This document shows, piece by piece, positions 21,565 through 34,143 of a stretch of 64,000 bases of DNA. The stretch's first letter is position 1, and every line of letters starts with the position of its first letter. The stretch is from positions 101,659,363-101,723,362 of the forward strand of contig NC_092046.1 in the NCBI RefSeq assembly GCF_003086295.3, given 5' to 3'. Origin of the DNA: Arachis hypogaea (Eukaryota; Streptophyta; Magnoliopsida; Fabales; Fabaceae). The translations under genes and the position numbers were made by a program. The notes under the pieces were generated by a model. It was not told the origin of the DNA and made no database searches. It was given only the letters and a program-made list of their open reading frames with translations.

Positions 21565-22980
21565 TCGGTCAGTACCTAACTTCCGGAGGTAATTTCTCTT
21601 CCCTAGCACCAATAAATTAGGATATTTAGTTAGATTTTTCTTTTGTAGAATAGGATAAATTGCATAGTAATAGATTAGTTGCATGCATGTTCTGCTTGAT
21701 TAAAAAGACAATAAGTTTCTTCTAAGACCCTATCTTTGGAACAAAATTTCACTAATTTTAATTAAAACTTTTATGTTAAATTTGCTTGAAGTTGTATTTG
21801 GAACATGATTTTTGAGCTAAAGAACACACAACCTGTGAGATTTGAGCCTTTATGAATGGTTACATTATTTAACCATAACTATTTCATTCTTATGTGTTTA
21901 CTTCTCTATGATTGTAATCTATATTTTGTTTCGTCCTATATGTCCAATGTTTATTATATTTATATGTTTGCATATGATTGAGGCCATTATTTGTTTAGCT
22001 TACTTATCCAAATTAAGCCTACCCTTTCAATTATCTTTGTTAGCCACTTTGAGCCTTTAAATCCCATTTGTTCTATATTTTACCACATTACTAGCCTTAA
22101 GCGGAAAAACAATTATATATCCCAAATTGAATCTTTGGTTAGCTTAAGATAGAATTGTGTGTGTTATTTAAGTATGGGAAATTGTGGAAGCAAAAGATAA
22201 TAAGGGAATGTGTCATGATAATATACTGGGAATTTGGATACCTACTCATGAGAAACTGTAAGAATTAAAAATTTATGTTAATTAAAAAAAATTTCAAAAA
22301 ATAAATAAGGGGACAAAATTACCCCCAATGTTAAATTAAGAATTCAAGGGTCAATGCATGTATGATAAAATTAAAATAAAAGGTTAAAACATGAGTATAG
22401 AATGTGAAAGGAAATTTCTGGGTAGCTAGGTATGAATTTTAAAAGTTATATAGAATATATATAGGTTATGTTAAAGCTTGGGTTAATTAAAGATTCAATT
22501 TATAAGCTTACTTAGCCATATATATATCATTACCCTCACCTTGGCCCCATTACAACCTTGAAAAGACCTCATAATGTTTGCATTGGTGTATTAAATGTTG
22601 TTGATTGGTTAGGAGAAGAACAAAAAAACTAGAAAGCATAATTAGAGAAGGATAGAGTAATTACCCTATACACTAGAGAGACTGGAGTGTACATACACGT
22701 TAGTGAGGGTTCAATGCTTGAAATATTATGTTCCCTGCTTTCATGAGCTATCTTCTTGCATTTTTATCTGCTCTTGCTTTATAAGAATTGGGTTAGTGGA
22801 ATTTGATTTGTAATTGTTTTGAAGAGCTTATTTAATTTAGATCAAGTGGACAAGAATCATATAGTTGCATTCGCATATATAGGCTACATTGCATTGCATG
22901 GGTTTTACATGTTCTTACTCATTCATTTTATCTCCTTCAACTAAGCATGAGGACATGCTAATGTTTAAGTGTGGGGAGGC
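21565..22980 (+). other. Element A 3' non-coding region
   Basis: AT-rich, no gene. Its end has the hairpin AGCATG / AGGA / CATGCT (22944-22959) and the purine-rich TTAAGTGTGGGGAGG (22965-22979) at the 3' LTR, the likely polypurine tract. Much of the region aligns with 37740-39193 of element F. Confidence 0.75.
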
Positions 22981-24422
22981 TGATAAACCACTATTTTATG
23001 GTTTATATTATGTTTAATTATGTGGTTTTATCATGATCTTTACCCACTTATTCATTAAATAAGCATGCATTTATAATTCCTTCCTAAAGTTATTGCCTGA
23101 TTGAAAACTTGCTTCCTAGAGACTTTTAATTATGTATTTTATTTCACCTTTATTCCATTCGATGCCGTGATCTGTGTGTTAAGTGTTACAGGCTTTATAG
23201 GGCATGAATGAGTTAGAGATTAGAAAGGAAGCTTGCAAAAAAATGGAAGGAACACAAAAAATTGAGGAGATGACCAGCGAGAAGCGACGCGGCCGCATGG
23301 ATGACGCGACCGCGCGAATTGGAAATTGCACAAGTGACGCGGAAGCGTGGACGACGCGCCCGCGTGGCAAAGCGAAACGCCGAATGACGCGTCCACCTGA
23401 ATGACGCGTCCACGTGACATGCGCGATCTGCATAATCTTCAGAATCGCTGGGGGCAATTTCGGGCCTGATTTTGACCCAGTTTTTGGCCTAGAAAAGCAG
23501 ACTAGAGCCAGAGAACATGCAGAAACCAAGAACAACATTCATTCCGCATAGTTTTAGTTTTAGATCTAGTTTTCCTCTCCTCTAGGTTTTCTCTCTACAC
23601 ATTCATAGTTTTTAGGATTTATTATTTTTCATTATTTTTGCATTGGGATATTGAGAAGAGTTATTGCCTCATCAAGACTTCGACATTCTAGTTTGTTCTC
23701 TTTACTTGTCTCTTACTCTTTCATGTTCCTTAATTTACTTAATTTTACTATTGGATTATTTTAGCATTTATTAATACAAGAAGTACTTTTATTTTTAAAT
23801 TAATCTTTTGATCATTATTTATCATGTCTTTCTTTAATTCCCCTTCTTATCTTATGAATTTTACATTTACAATGAGCGAGTAGTTCCCTAACTTAATGGG
23901 GAGTTGATTGAAAGGAACCCTTGAGTTGGGATGCACTAGAGAAAGATTGTAATTGGGTTTATTATTAGATTGCTCTCTAGTCACTAACACCAATCCTCCC
24001 AAGAGTGGATTGGAACTTGTGGATAGAAACAGCATTTCAACTTGTTTAACTTTCCCTTACTTAGTGAGGGACAACTAAACATAATAACCCTCAATTGTCA
24101 ATTAATCATGAGAGTACTCCAACAAGAATAGGGCTTCCAGCTAATCAACTCCCAGTCAAGGCTTTTATTTAAATTTATATAAATTCTCTAATTTAATTTT
24201 CTGCCATTCAACTCAAACCTTTTTGAAAACATCTGATTAATAAAATAGTACACTTTTCTGCAACTCGTTGGGAGACGACCTGGGATTCACACTCCCAGTA
24301 TTTCAATTTTAATTTCTGTGACACCCTTCTAAATTGATAAACGGATTTCTGGTTGGTTGAGAACTATACTTGCAACGCATATTTTATAATTATTCTTAAC
24401 TCGCCAATTTCCGCTCACATCA
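22981..24422 (+). repeat. Element A 3' LTR
   Basis: 1442 bp, same ends as 3711-5201. It lacks a roughly 49-bp palindrome-containing segment that the 5' LTR has, and shows dozens of substitutions. It is followed by the target-site duplication GTGCT at 24423-24427. Confidence 0.93.
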
Positions 24423-24549
24423 GTGCTATTTTTGATACTATTTTTGATTTCGCTTTAATTTTGCAGTTGTTTTTGTGACTCCACATGATCATCAACCTAA
24501 AGAAAACATAAAATAGCAATGAAAAATAAATAAATATAATTAAATAACA

Positions 24550-24565
24550 TTGGGTTGCCTCCCAA
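24550..24565 (-). promoter_or_regulatory. Post-protease conserved hairpin, element C
   Basis: The minus strand reads TTGGG, loop AGGCAA, CCCAA, shortly after the gag-protease ORF ends at 24615. It is the same structure and position as in D (54751-54766). Confidence 0.6.
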
Positions 24566-24614
24566 TAAGCGCTTCTTTAATGTCAATAGCTTGACAGTGA
24601 GCTCTTAGGGAGCT

Positions 24615-25370
24615 TCACAGAGATTCAGAGCTTAATGGTGGCCTCCCAACACCAAACTTAGAAGTTGAGTGTGGGGGCTCTGTTTGACTCTGTATTGAGA
24701 GAAGCTTTTCATGCTTTCTCTCCATGGTTATAGAAGAAGATCCTTGAGCTTTAAACACAAGGTAGTCCTCATTCAATTGAAGGACCAACTCTCCTCTGTC
24801 CACATCAATCACAGCTCTTGCTGTGGCTAGGAAGGGTCTTCCAAGGATGATAGATTCATCCTCATCCTTCCTATTGTCTAGGATTATGAAACCAGCAGGG
24901 ATGTACAGGCCTTCAACCTTCACTAAGACATCCTCTACAAGTCCATAAGCCTGTTTCCTTGAATTGTCTGCTAATTCTAGTGAGAATTTAGCAGCTTGTA
25001 CCTCAAAGATCCCTAGTTTCTCCATTACAGAGAGTGGCATGAGGTTTATTCCTGATCCCAGGTCACACAGAGCCTTCTTAAAGGTCATGGTGCCTATGGT
25101 ACAAGGTATTAAGAACTTTCCGAGATCCGGTTACTTCTAAGGTAACTTTAGTTGCCCCAAGGCATTCAGTTCATTGATGAGCAATGGAGGTTCATCCTCC
25201 CAAGCCTCATTACCAAATAACTTGGCATTCAGCTTCATGATTGCTCCTAGATACTGAGCAACTTGCTCATCACTAATATCTTCATCCTCTTCAGAGGAAG
25301 AATACTCATCAGAGCTCATGAATGGCAACAGTAAGTTCACTAGAATCTCTATGGTCTCTGTAAAGCCTCA
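24615..25370 (-). pseudogene. Element C aspartic protease region
   Basis: The minus-strand frame from 25340 to 24615 encodes the end of the acidic linker (FMSSDEYSSSEEDEDISDEQ), a TAA at 25137, and the protease. The active-site area reads ALCDLGSGINLMPLSVMEKLG, with the second motif ESIILGRPFLATARAVIDVD. It would process the Gag precursor. It is out of frame with the gag part by one shift near 25370. The reading ends before the C-terminal TAAGTTTGGTGT motif (24649-24660), as in D. There is no RT downstream. Confidence 0.85.
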
Positions 25371-26893
25371 GATTCCTTTGGTTCCTCAATAGAGAACTCT
25401 TTAGTGGTCAGTGGACGTCCATTGAGGTTTTCCTCACTGGAAATCACTGCCTCTTCCTCCTTTATAGGTTCGGCCATGTTGGGTATATTGATGGCCTTGC
25501 ACTCTCTCTTTGGATTCTCTTATGTATTGCTTGGGAGAGTACTAGGAGGGATTTCAGTAACTCTTTTACTCAGCTGACCCACTTGTGCCTCCAAATTTTT
25601 TTTGGAGGTCCTTGTTTTAGTCATAAAACTGAGAGTGGTCTTAGATAGATCAGAGACTATGGTTGCTAAGTCAGAGAGGTTCTGCTTAGAATTCTCTATC
25701 TGTTGCTCAAAGGATGATGGAAAAAGCTTGCTATTGCCAAACCTGTTTCTCCCACCATTATTATTGTTGAAGCCCTGATTATGCTTTTGCTGATCCTTCC
25801 ATGAGAAATTAGGATGATTTCTCCATGAAGGATTATAGGAGTTTCCATAGGATTCTCCCATGTAATTCACCTCTTCCATTCCAGGTTTCTCTGGGTCATA
25901 AGCTTCTCCTTCAAAGGAGGCTTCTTTAGTACTGCCGGATGCAGCTTGCATTCCAATCAGATTCTGAGAAATCATGTTGACTTGCTGAGTCAATATTTTA
26001 TTCTAAGCCAATATGGCATTCAGAGTGTCAATCTCAGGAACTCCTTTCTTCTGAGTCATCCCATTATTCACAGGATTTCTTTCAGAAGTATACATGAACT
26101 GGTTATTTGCAACCATTTTAATGAGTTCTTGGGCTTCTGCAGGCGTCTTCTTCAGATGAAGAGATCCACCAGCAGAGTGATCCAAAGACATCTTGGATAA
26201 TTCAGACAGACCATCATAGAATACACATAGGATGCTCCATTCTGAAAGCATGTCAGAAGGACACCTTCTGATCAATTGCTTGTATCTTTCCCAAGCTTCA
26301 TAGAGGGATTCACCTTCCTTCTGTCTGAAGGTTTGGACTTCCACTCTAAGCTTGCTCAACTTTTGAGGTAGAAAGAATTTAGCCAAGAAGGCATTGACCA
26401 ACTTTTCCCAAGAGTTCAGGCTTTCTTTAGGTTGTGAGTCCAACCATGTCCTAGCTCTGTCTCTTACAGCAAAGGGAAAAAGCATAAGTCTGTAGACCTC
26501 AGGATTAACCCCATTGGTCTTAACAGTATCACAGATTTGCAAGAATTCAGCTAAGAACTGATGAGGATCTTCCAATGGAAGTCCAAGAAACTTGCAATTC
26601 TGCTACATTAGAGAAACTAATTGAGGCTTAAGCTCAAAGTTGTTTGCTCCAATTGCAGGAATTGAGATGCTTATTCCATAGAAGTCAGAAGTTGGTGCAG
26701 TAAAGTCACCAAGAATCTTCCTTGCATCTCTACCATTGTTATTGGGTTCGGCCATATCTTCTTCTTTTTCAAAAATTTCTGTAAGGTCCTCTCTAGAGTG
26801 TTGCACTTTAGCTTCTCTTAACTTCCTCTTTAGAGTCCTTTCAGGTTCAAGATCAGTTTCAACAAGAATGTCTTTATCCCTGTTTCTGCTCAT
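25371..26893 (-). pseudogene. gag: Element C gag, no zinc knuckle, three in-frame stops
   Basis: Starts at ATG 26893 (MSRNRDKDILVETDLEPERT). One frame is kept to about 25370 with stops ending at 26603, 26003 and 25520. In D the first two positions read CAG, so they are CAG-to-TAG changes; the third is GAA-to-TAA. The gag domain is clear (FPFAVRDRARTWLDSQPKES, ESLYEAWERYKQLIRRCPSD). Where related gags have a CCHC knuckle, this one has acidic sequence (EASFEGEAYDPEKPGMEEVN) followed by NPSWRNHPNFSWKDQ. D lacks the knuckle too, so its loss predates both copies. Confidence 0.88.
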
Positions 26894-28740
26894 ATGAAAA
26901 AGAAGAGAATAGAAAAGAAGAGGAATCCTCTATGTCACAGTATAGAGATTACTTTATGTGAGTAGAAGAATAGAAGAATGAGGTAGAGATAGAATGAGAA
27001 AAATTCGAACACAGAGAGAGGGAGAGGGTTCGAATTATAAGAAGAAGAGAAGTGTTAGTAAATAAATAAAATAAATAGAAAGAGATGAGAGGGAGAGATT
27101 ATTCGAATATTAATTAACAAGAAAAAAAATATTTTTGTTTTTATTTTAATTATAAGTTAGAATTCAAAATTTAAGAAGAGAAATAAAAGTAATTTGACAA
27201 ATAAATAAATTAATTAATTAAAAAGATTTTTGAAAAAGTTGTTAGCTGGTCTTCGAAAATTAGTGAGGGAAAAAAGTAGTTAGGTGGTTTTGAAAAAGAT
27301 AAGAAATAGTAAACTTTTAAAATCAGACAAAAAGTCAAGTAGTTAATTGAAAAAGATTTGAAAATCAATTTTGAAAAGATAAGAGGTTAGAAAATGATTT
27401 TGAATTCAAATTTTGAAAAAGATATGATTGAATTTCATTTTGAAAAAGATTTGGAAGGAAAATTAAAAAGATTTTATTTTATTTTTTGAAATTAAAGTTG
27501 ATTACTTGACTAACAAGAAACTAAAAGATATGATTCTATAATTTAAAGGTTGAACCTTTCTTAATAGGCAAGTAACAACTTGAAATTTTTGAATCAAAAC
27601 ATTAAATGTTAGCAATAAATTCGAAAATATGAAATAAAAGTTAAGAAAAGGATTTTGAAAACTTATTTTAAAGAATTTTCGAAAAAACATGAAAGAAAAA
27701 TGAAAAAGATTTGATTTTGAAAAAGATTTGAAAAGGTAGAATTTTTAAATTGAAATTTTGACTTGACTAACAAGAAACAACTAAATTTTAAAAATTTTTG
27801 ACCAAACCAAACCAAAATTTCAAAATTTATTGGTAAGTAAGAGAAAGATATTATTTTTATTTTTGAATTTTTAATAAGGAAAGAGAAAAATAACAAAATG
27901 ACACAAAACATAAAAATTTAAGATCAAAACAAATAATGCATGCAAGAACACTTTGAATGTCAAGATGAACACCAAGAACACTTTGAAGATCATGATGAAC
28001 ATCAAGAACATATTTTTGAAAATTTTTAAGAAAAGAAAGACATGCAATACACCAAACTTAGAAATTTTTAATTGAAAATGCATATGAAAAACAGGAAAAG
28101 ACACAAAACAAGAAAATTTAAAGATCAAATAAGAAAAATCATCAAGAACAACTTGAAGATCAATGAAGAACACAATGCATATATTTTCAAAAATTTTAGA
28201 AAATTAAAAGATACAATTGACACCAAACTTAAAATTTGACACAGGACTCAAACAAGAAACACAAAATTTTTGGTTTTTATGATTTTATTAATTTTTTTGT
28301 AATTTTTCAAAAATTATTTTGGAAAAAGAAAAATAAAGGGATACACAATTTTTAATAAGAATTCCAGGCTTCATGCAATGTTAGTCTAAAGTTTCGGTCC
28401 AAAAGAATTAGACATGGCCAAATGGCCAGCCAAGCTTCAGCATACAAATACAGACATGTCCTTTCTACAATGGAAAGTAGAAACCTTAGTCCAAAAGATT
28501 AGACATGGCTTAACAGCCAGCCAGGCTTCAACATATCTTAAGAAGCTCTAGAATTCATTCTTAAAAATTCTGAAGAACATATTATTTTTTTTTTTTTGGT
28601 TTTTGAATTTTTTGAAAATTTTTTTTTTTGTATTATTTTTTTTCGAAAATAAAAAATAAAAAAATAAAAAGCTTAAACATAAAATAAAATTACCTAATCT
28701 AAGTAACAAGATGGACCATCAGTTGTCTAAACTCGAACAA
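26894..28740 (-). other. Element C leader between primer-binding site and gag
   Basis: Very AT-rich 1.8 kb without a credible gene. On the sense strand it carries TAAGTTTGGTGT at 28049-28060 and 28220-28231. It also has two GGCTGG-type hairpins: TGGCC/AAAT/GGCCA (28415-28428) and GGCT/TAAC/AGCC (28507-28518 as read on plus). The D leader (50500-52407) has the same parts in the same order. Confidence 0.7.
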
Positions 28741-28758
28741 TCCCCGGCAACGGCGCCA
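28741..28758 (-). promoter_or_regulatory. Primer-binding site (tRNA-Asp), element C
   Basis: The minus strand reads TGGCGCCGTTGCCGGGGA, a perfect tRNA-Asp complement, six bases from the 5' LTR. Confidence 0.93.
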
Positions 28759-28764
28759 AAAACT

Positions 28765-29967
28765 TGGTGTGGGAAATTGTGATTCACACTTTTCACAACT
28801 CCGCACAACTAATAAGCAAGTGCACTGGGTCGTCCAAGTAATACCTTACGTGAGTAAGGGTCGATCCCACGGAGACTGTCGGCTTGAAGCAAGCTATGGT
28901 CATCCTTGTAAATCTCAGTCAGGCGAATTCAAATGGTTATGAGGTTTTGATAAGCGTCTGGAGATGCTTTGTTGCTTCTGAACCTCTGCTTTCCTATTGC
29001 CTTCTTCCAACCATGCGTGCTCCCTTCCATGGCAAGCTGTATAATCCTCTCGGATGAAAAATACCAGGTACGATCTCTGAACGGCTAATCAACTGTCAAA
29101 TTGCTCGTCTCGGATGAAAAATACCATGTACAGCTACCGCACGGCTAATCATTTGTCGGTTCCCGCTAGCGTCGGAATAGGACCCTTGTCCTTTTGCACA
29201 CTGTCACTGCGCCTAACATTCGCAGGTTTGAAGCTCGTCATAGTCATCCCTTCCTGGATCCTACTCGGAATACCACAGACAAGGTTTAGACTTTCCAGAT
29301 CCCAGGAATGCTGCCTATTGGTTCTAGCCTATACCACGAAGATACTAATCTCACGGATTCAGTCCAAAAAGTGCTATTTATAGAAAATAAGTAACTAAGT
29401 GCATATAGTGCAGAAATCCACTTCTGGGGCCCACTTGGTGTGTGCTTGGGTTGAGCATTGAAGCTTTCACGTGCATAGACTGTTCTTGCGGTTTAACGCC
29501 AGCTTAGGTGCCAGTTTGGGCCATTAGCTCCAATTTTGGTGCCAGTTCTGGCGTTTTACGTCAGAAAGTTTTAGGCTGGATTTTAGCGCCAGTTTGGGCC
29601 ATCAAATCTCAGCCATAGTATAGACTATTATATATTGCTGTAAAGCCCAGGATGTCTACTTTACAACGCAAGTGAGAGCGCGCCAATTGGGCTTCTGTAG
29701 CTCCAGAAAATCCACTTCGAGTGCAGGAGGGTCAAAATCCAACAGCATCTGTAGTCCTTTTTTAGCCTCTGAATCAGATTTTTGATCAGGTCCCTCAATT
29801 TCAGCCAGAAAATACCTGAAATCACAAAAAAACACACAAACTCATAGTAAAGTCCAAAAATATAATTTTTTAATAAAAACTAATAAAAATATAATAAAAA
29901 GTAACTAAATCATACTAAAAACTATGTAAAAATAATGCCAAAAAGGATATAAATTATCCACTCATCA
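28765..29967 (-). repeat. Element C 5' LTR
   Basis: 1203 bp, sense ends TGATGAGTGG...CACACCA. It has two tandem copies of a segment containing CGGATGAAAAATACC (about 29054 and 29110). Relative to the other LTRs of the family a few hundred bases are missing near 29370. The U5 hairpin CTTAC/TCAC/GTAAG is at about 28846-28860. The first base beyond the LTR (29968) belongs to the LTR of element E. Confidence 0.88.
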
Positions 29968-31858
29968 TTTGGTTGCTTGTAGGTGATGAAATAATGGAAA
30001 GAGGAAATTTTGGCACACTTTTGAAGTTTGAACACGCTTTGGACCTTAGGCCACGCTTCAAAAAGCGTGGCCCATGAAAATAAAGCGTGGCGCTCAACCA
30101 AGGTAGCGCTCAACCAAAGGAGCGCTCAACCAAGGGAGCGCTCAAGCAAGGCCAAAGCAAGGAGCGTACAAAGAAGTGAGCGCTACGCTCACAAGTGTGA
30201 GCATTTTCGTGGCCCTCACCAAGGATCGAAGAGAGGGCACTAAGAGGAAGGTTGGGCGCATCAAGACAAGGGTAGTAGTGCTCAAAAACTCAAGCGCAGC
30301 GCTCCCTTTTGTTCACTTTTTCGTGCCTTTCATCAAAGAAAGCTAGGCAGCACTCAAAGCAAGGCACACACCCAGGCGCACCAAATTGCTCACCTAGAGG
30401 GAGCGTTGGAAAATTTGAACGTAGCGCTCCCTTTCCTTCACTTTTTCATGCTCTCTTGGCCAAAGAAAGCAAAGCACACCCAAGGAAAGCAAGCAATCAA
30501 GTGTAGCGCTGAAAGAGTGAGCGCAGCACTCACTTAGAAAACGCTAGGCGAAGGAGCAATTGCAACCAAGGCTCACACATAAGGAGTGAACGCCAAGTTC
30601 ACTTAAGTGAACGAAGGGCTCCACTGGGAGCTAACCCATGCCTCCAACTCAATTGAACCAAGGCTACCCGGATCCATTCTTTATTCATGGCCATATTTGA
30701 AAAGCCCATTCCAAACTATGAAGACCAAAATAAAAAGTGTATAAATAGGATTACGTTTGATTTGTAGATGGACCTTTTGTTCAATTTTTGTTTCACCGTT
30801 AGGTCATTTTTCACTTTTCACTTTTAATTTTCAATTGTTTTAAATTTGGGATTTGGGAATTTGGATCTGAGTTTTTCTTTCGGCATTTTCTTTTCTTCTG
30901 CAACTTTTACTTTCTGTTCTTGGAATTGGAATTGAGACTGATGAGCTCCATTGATTCTAAATATGAGAATCATCTTTCACTCTTCTTCTCAATTGTTCTA
31001 AGAATTAGATCTGAGTTTAGTTTTCTGTTTTCATTTTCTTCTGTTGCCAATTCTACTTTTGGGTTTTTTTGAATTGAGATTGAAGAATTTCATTGAATCT
31101 GGATCTGAAAATCATCTTTGCTTTGCTTTCATATAGTTTTGGGAATTAGAGAATTGGATTTAAGTTCTTTTGCTGTATTCAATTTCATTTTCTTCTGTAA
31201 TTTATTTTCTGCTTGATCAAGGGAGTAGTTGAGATTTAGATCTGCTTTCTAAAATCATTGCTCTTCTTCGATCTTCAATTTCTCTTTAGGATTTCATAAT
31301 TGACTCAAGTTTTCTTCCTATTTTGTCTTTTGAAGCAATTTTCCATTTCTATTCTTGCTACTAAGATCCAGATCTGAATTCTTGCATCTCAGAGCTTTCT
31401 GATTTACTTTACTTTGCAATTTCTTGTTCAATTCCAAGTCCCAGCACCCAAATCCTTTTACTTTTCAAGCAATTTATATTTCTCAGCAATTTAGATTCAG
31501 CAAATTTACATTTCTTGCAATTTAAGTTTCAGTTCATTTAATTTCTTACACTCTAAGTTTCATGCAATTTAATCTTTCTGCACCTTTAGATTCAGTCAAT
31601 TTACCTTCTACACTCTATTTTTCTGCTCAATTTACATTCTACACACTCTATTTACTTACAATTTAGCTTCTGTCAATCAAAATCATTCAAATCATCAAAT
31701 ATTCGCTTGATCGACCTAACTAAATTCATCATCTAACTAAAATTGCTCAATACATCAATCCCTGTAGGATCGACCTCACTCTTGTGAGTAATTACTACTT
31801 GATGCGACCCGGTACACTTGCCGGTGAGTTTTGTGTGGAATCGCTTTTCCACCCATCA
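29968..31858 (+). repeat. Element E 5' LTR (3' part; start lost to C)
   Basis: Corresponds to the 3' LTR from about 63756 on. It has a 16-bp tandem repeat (GCGCTCAACCAAGGGA type) four times at 30090-30153; the 3' LTR has two. TATAAATA is at 30740-30747. U5 hairpins are CTCAC...GTGAG (31775-31788) and CCGG...CCGG (31809-31824). It ends CCACCCATCA at 31858. It also contains repeated 'agatctgag ... ttttctgca' pyrimidine-rich stretches (30840-31640). Confidence 0.88.
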
Positions 31859-31864
31859 AGTTTT

Positions 31865-31882
31865 TGGCTCCGTTGCCGGGGA
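31865..31882 (+). promoter_or_regulatory. Primer-binding site (tRNA-Asp), element E
   Basis: TGGCTCCGTTGCCGGGGA, one mismatch to the tRNA-Asp complement. Confidence 0.9.
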
Positions 31883-32040
31883 TTGATTTAGATTGACAAT
31901 GATTAAGTAAGGTGATAGTCTAGATTAAGCATTTTCTTTCCATTTTTAGTAAGCACACTAACTGTTTGAATTTTTGCTTAAGCTAACACTAACTAACTCT
32001 AGCAGTAGAGTGTTTCATTCTGGTTTTTGGTTTTGTGTTT

Positions 32041-32668
32041 ATGTCAGGAGGAAGAAGAGGTGAATCCACATCTCTTAACATTGACGAGAGAACCCTTCGA
32101 AGATTGAGAAGAGAAGCCAAAGAAAAAGGACTTATTGGTGAAGAGGAATTGGAGGAGGAACAGCAAGTAATGGATGATAACATTCCAGATCACACTGAGG
32201 GTGTGGCCAACAACCATGGTCAACCTCAGAAAAGAGTCCTAGCCTCCTACACTATCCCTAAACCAAAGCATTGTGGGAGTAGGATCCTAACCCCCAATGT
32301 CAATGCCAATAAGTTTGAACTCAAGCCTCAATTGATCACCCTGGTTCAAAATAACTGTCAATATGGAGGAAGTGCTGCTGAAGATCTAAAGCAGCATCTC
32401 TCTGTGTTTTTGAGAATTTGTGACACTGTCAAAACCAATAGAGTCAATCCTGATATCTATAAGCTTCTTTTATTCCGCTTTTCACTAAGAGACAAAGCCA
32501 CACATTGGTTGGAGACCTTCCCTAAGGAGAGCATTACCAGTTGGGATGATTTGGTTTGCAAATTTCTAGCCAAGTTCTATCCACCTCAAAGAGTCATCAA
32601 ACTGAAAACTGATGTGCAAACCTTCAGACAGCCAGAAGGAGAGTCATTATATGAGGCTTGGGAGAGGT
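32041..32668 (+). pseudogene. gag: Element E gag, N-terminal part (broken by element F)
   Basis: Starts at ATG 32041 (MSGGRRGESTSLNIDERTL) and stays open for 209 codons to the insertion of F. It contains the gag domain: ICDTVKTNRVNPDIYK, RFSLRDKATHWLETFPKES, WDDLVCKFLAKFYPPQ, TFRQPEGESLYEAWER. It ends in the middle of the EAWERYxxL motif, at the target-site duplication GAGGT (32664-32668). Confidence 0.9.
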
Positions 32669-34122
32669 TGATAAACCACTATTCTATGGTTTATCTTGTG
32701 CTCAATTGAGTGGTTTTTATTAAGTCTTTGCACACTTATTCATACTAAATGCATGGTTTTACATTTTCCTTCCTAATTTTGGGCTATGATTGAAAACATG
32801 CTTCTTTGGTCTTATTAATCCTCTCTTATTACCATTCAATGCCGTGATATGTGTGTTAAGTGATTTCAGAGATTACAGGGCAGGAATGGCTTAGAGGAGG
32901 GAAAGGAAGCATGCAAAAGTGGAAGGAATACAAGAAACTGAAGGAACTGCTAATGCTGTCCAGCCTGACCTCTTCACACTCAAACGGTCATAACTTGAGC
33001 TACAGAGGTCCAAATGATACGGTTCCAGTTGCGTTGGAAAGCTAACATCCGGATTCGAAATGATATATAATTTTCCATAGCGGCCGTACAGCAAAGAGAA
33101 GCGTACGCGTGATTCACGCAGACGCATTGCAGTGACAAAAAACCAACGTGGCAGATTTCGTCCCCAGTGATTTCTGGGCTGTTTTTGACCCAATTTTCGG
33201 CCCAGAAAACACATATTAGAGGCTATAAAGTGGGAGAATACATCCATTCAATATACAACATTCATATCAACAATTTTAAATTTTAGATGTAGTTTTCTAG
33301 AGAGAGAGGCTCTCTCCTCTCTCTTAGGTTTTAGGATTTAGGATTTCTCTTAGTTTTAGGATTGCTTCTTCTCAATTCCAGGATCAATGTTCCTTTAATT
33401 TAATTTCTCTTCGACTTTCAATTACTCTATTACTTTAGTTTGTTTATTTTCCCAATTTGGTTTATGGATTCCTATGTTTAGTTTGATTTTCTATTTAATA
33501 CAATTTGAGGTATTTCAGATTCATGATTGCTTTCTTCTGTATATGATATAAATAATTTAGATTTTACCCCTTTTGGCTTTAGTTGAGTAATTGGTGACAC
33601 TTGAGTTGTCAAACTCAGCTGTTGATTGAAAATTGGAAATTGCTGATTGATTTGGATCCCTCTAAAGCTAGTCTTTCCACAGGAGTTGACTAGGACTTGA
33701 GGAATCAAGTTAATTGGTCCCCTTGACTTTCCTTTATTTAGTAAGGGTTAACTAAGTGGGAGCAATAACAATTCTCATCACACCTGATAAGGATAACTAG
33801 GATGGGATTTCCAGTTCTCATACCTTGCTAAGAGTTTTTCTAGTAATTAATTTACTTTATTGCTAATTTATTCTCCTTGTTCCCTATTTCAAAAACCCAA
33901 AAATATACCCTTTTCCATAACCAATAATAAATCATACCTCCCTGCAATTCCTTGAGAAGACGACCCGAGGTTTAAATACTTCGGTTATAAATTTTATTGG
34001 GTTTTGTTACTTGTGACAACCAAAAATTTTGTACGAAAGGAATTCTTGTCGGTCTAGAAGCTATACTTACAACGGGAATTTATTTGTGAAAATTCTAGAT
34101 CGCGCAAGAGTTTCGTTCGTCA
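32669..34122 (+). repeat. Element F 5' LTR
   Basis: 1454 bp, TGATAAACCACTATTCTATG...GTTCGTCA. It begins with a 9-bp hairpin (GATAAACCA / loop / TGGTTTATC). One copy of the shared LTR module is at about 32981-33080. TATAAAG is at 33224-33230. The U5 hairpin CCGAGG...CTTCGG lies near 33965-33985. Confidence 0.92.
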
Positions 34123-34125
34123 AAA

Positions 34126-34143
34126 TGGCGCCGTTGTCGGGGA
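34126..34143 (+). promoter_or_regulatory. Primer-binding site (tRNA-Asp), element F
   Basis: TGGCGCCGTTGTCGGGGA, one mismatch to the tRNA-Asp complement. Confidence 0.9.

Larger units (their letters stand above)
3711..24422 (+). mobile_element. Element A: Athila-type Ty3/gypsy retrotransposon with a third ORF, interrupted by B
   Basis: A full element with a GTGCT target-site duplication. It has LTRs at 3711-5201 and 22981-24422, a primer-binding site at 5207-5224, gag split by element B at 6022-13980, then protease, RT, RNase H, integrase, and a third ORF at 20303-21553. Without B it is about 12.7 kb. The RT motif FMDD, a CCHC zinc knuckle in gag and the tRNA-Asp primer site fit Athila. I see no chromodomain. 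Six premature stops and at least two frameshifts make it non-functional. The LTRs differ by tens of substitutions plus a roughly 49-bp indel, so it is older than B. Confidence 0.93.
519..29967 (-). mobile_element. Element C: gag-protease-only Athila-like LTR retrotransposon, split by A and G
   Basis: Read on the minus strand: 5' LTR 28765-29967, tRNA-Asp primer-binding site 28741-28758, AT-rich leader, gag and protease 26893-24615, then a junction with element A. It resumes at 3710 with a palindrome-rich stretch, a small ORF (2968-2518), a 3' non-coding region and the 3' LTR from 1404 leftwards. Continuity across A is shown by matching both flanks to the uninterrupted relative D (54720-55600). 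No RT, RNase H or integrase exists in either half. The right end abuts the LTR of element E at 29968. The left end lies beyond G and the window edge. Confidence 0.88.
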
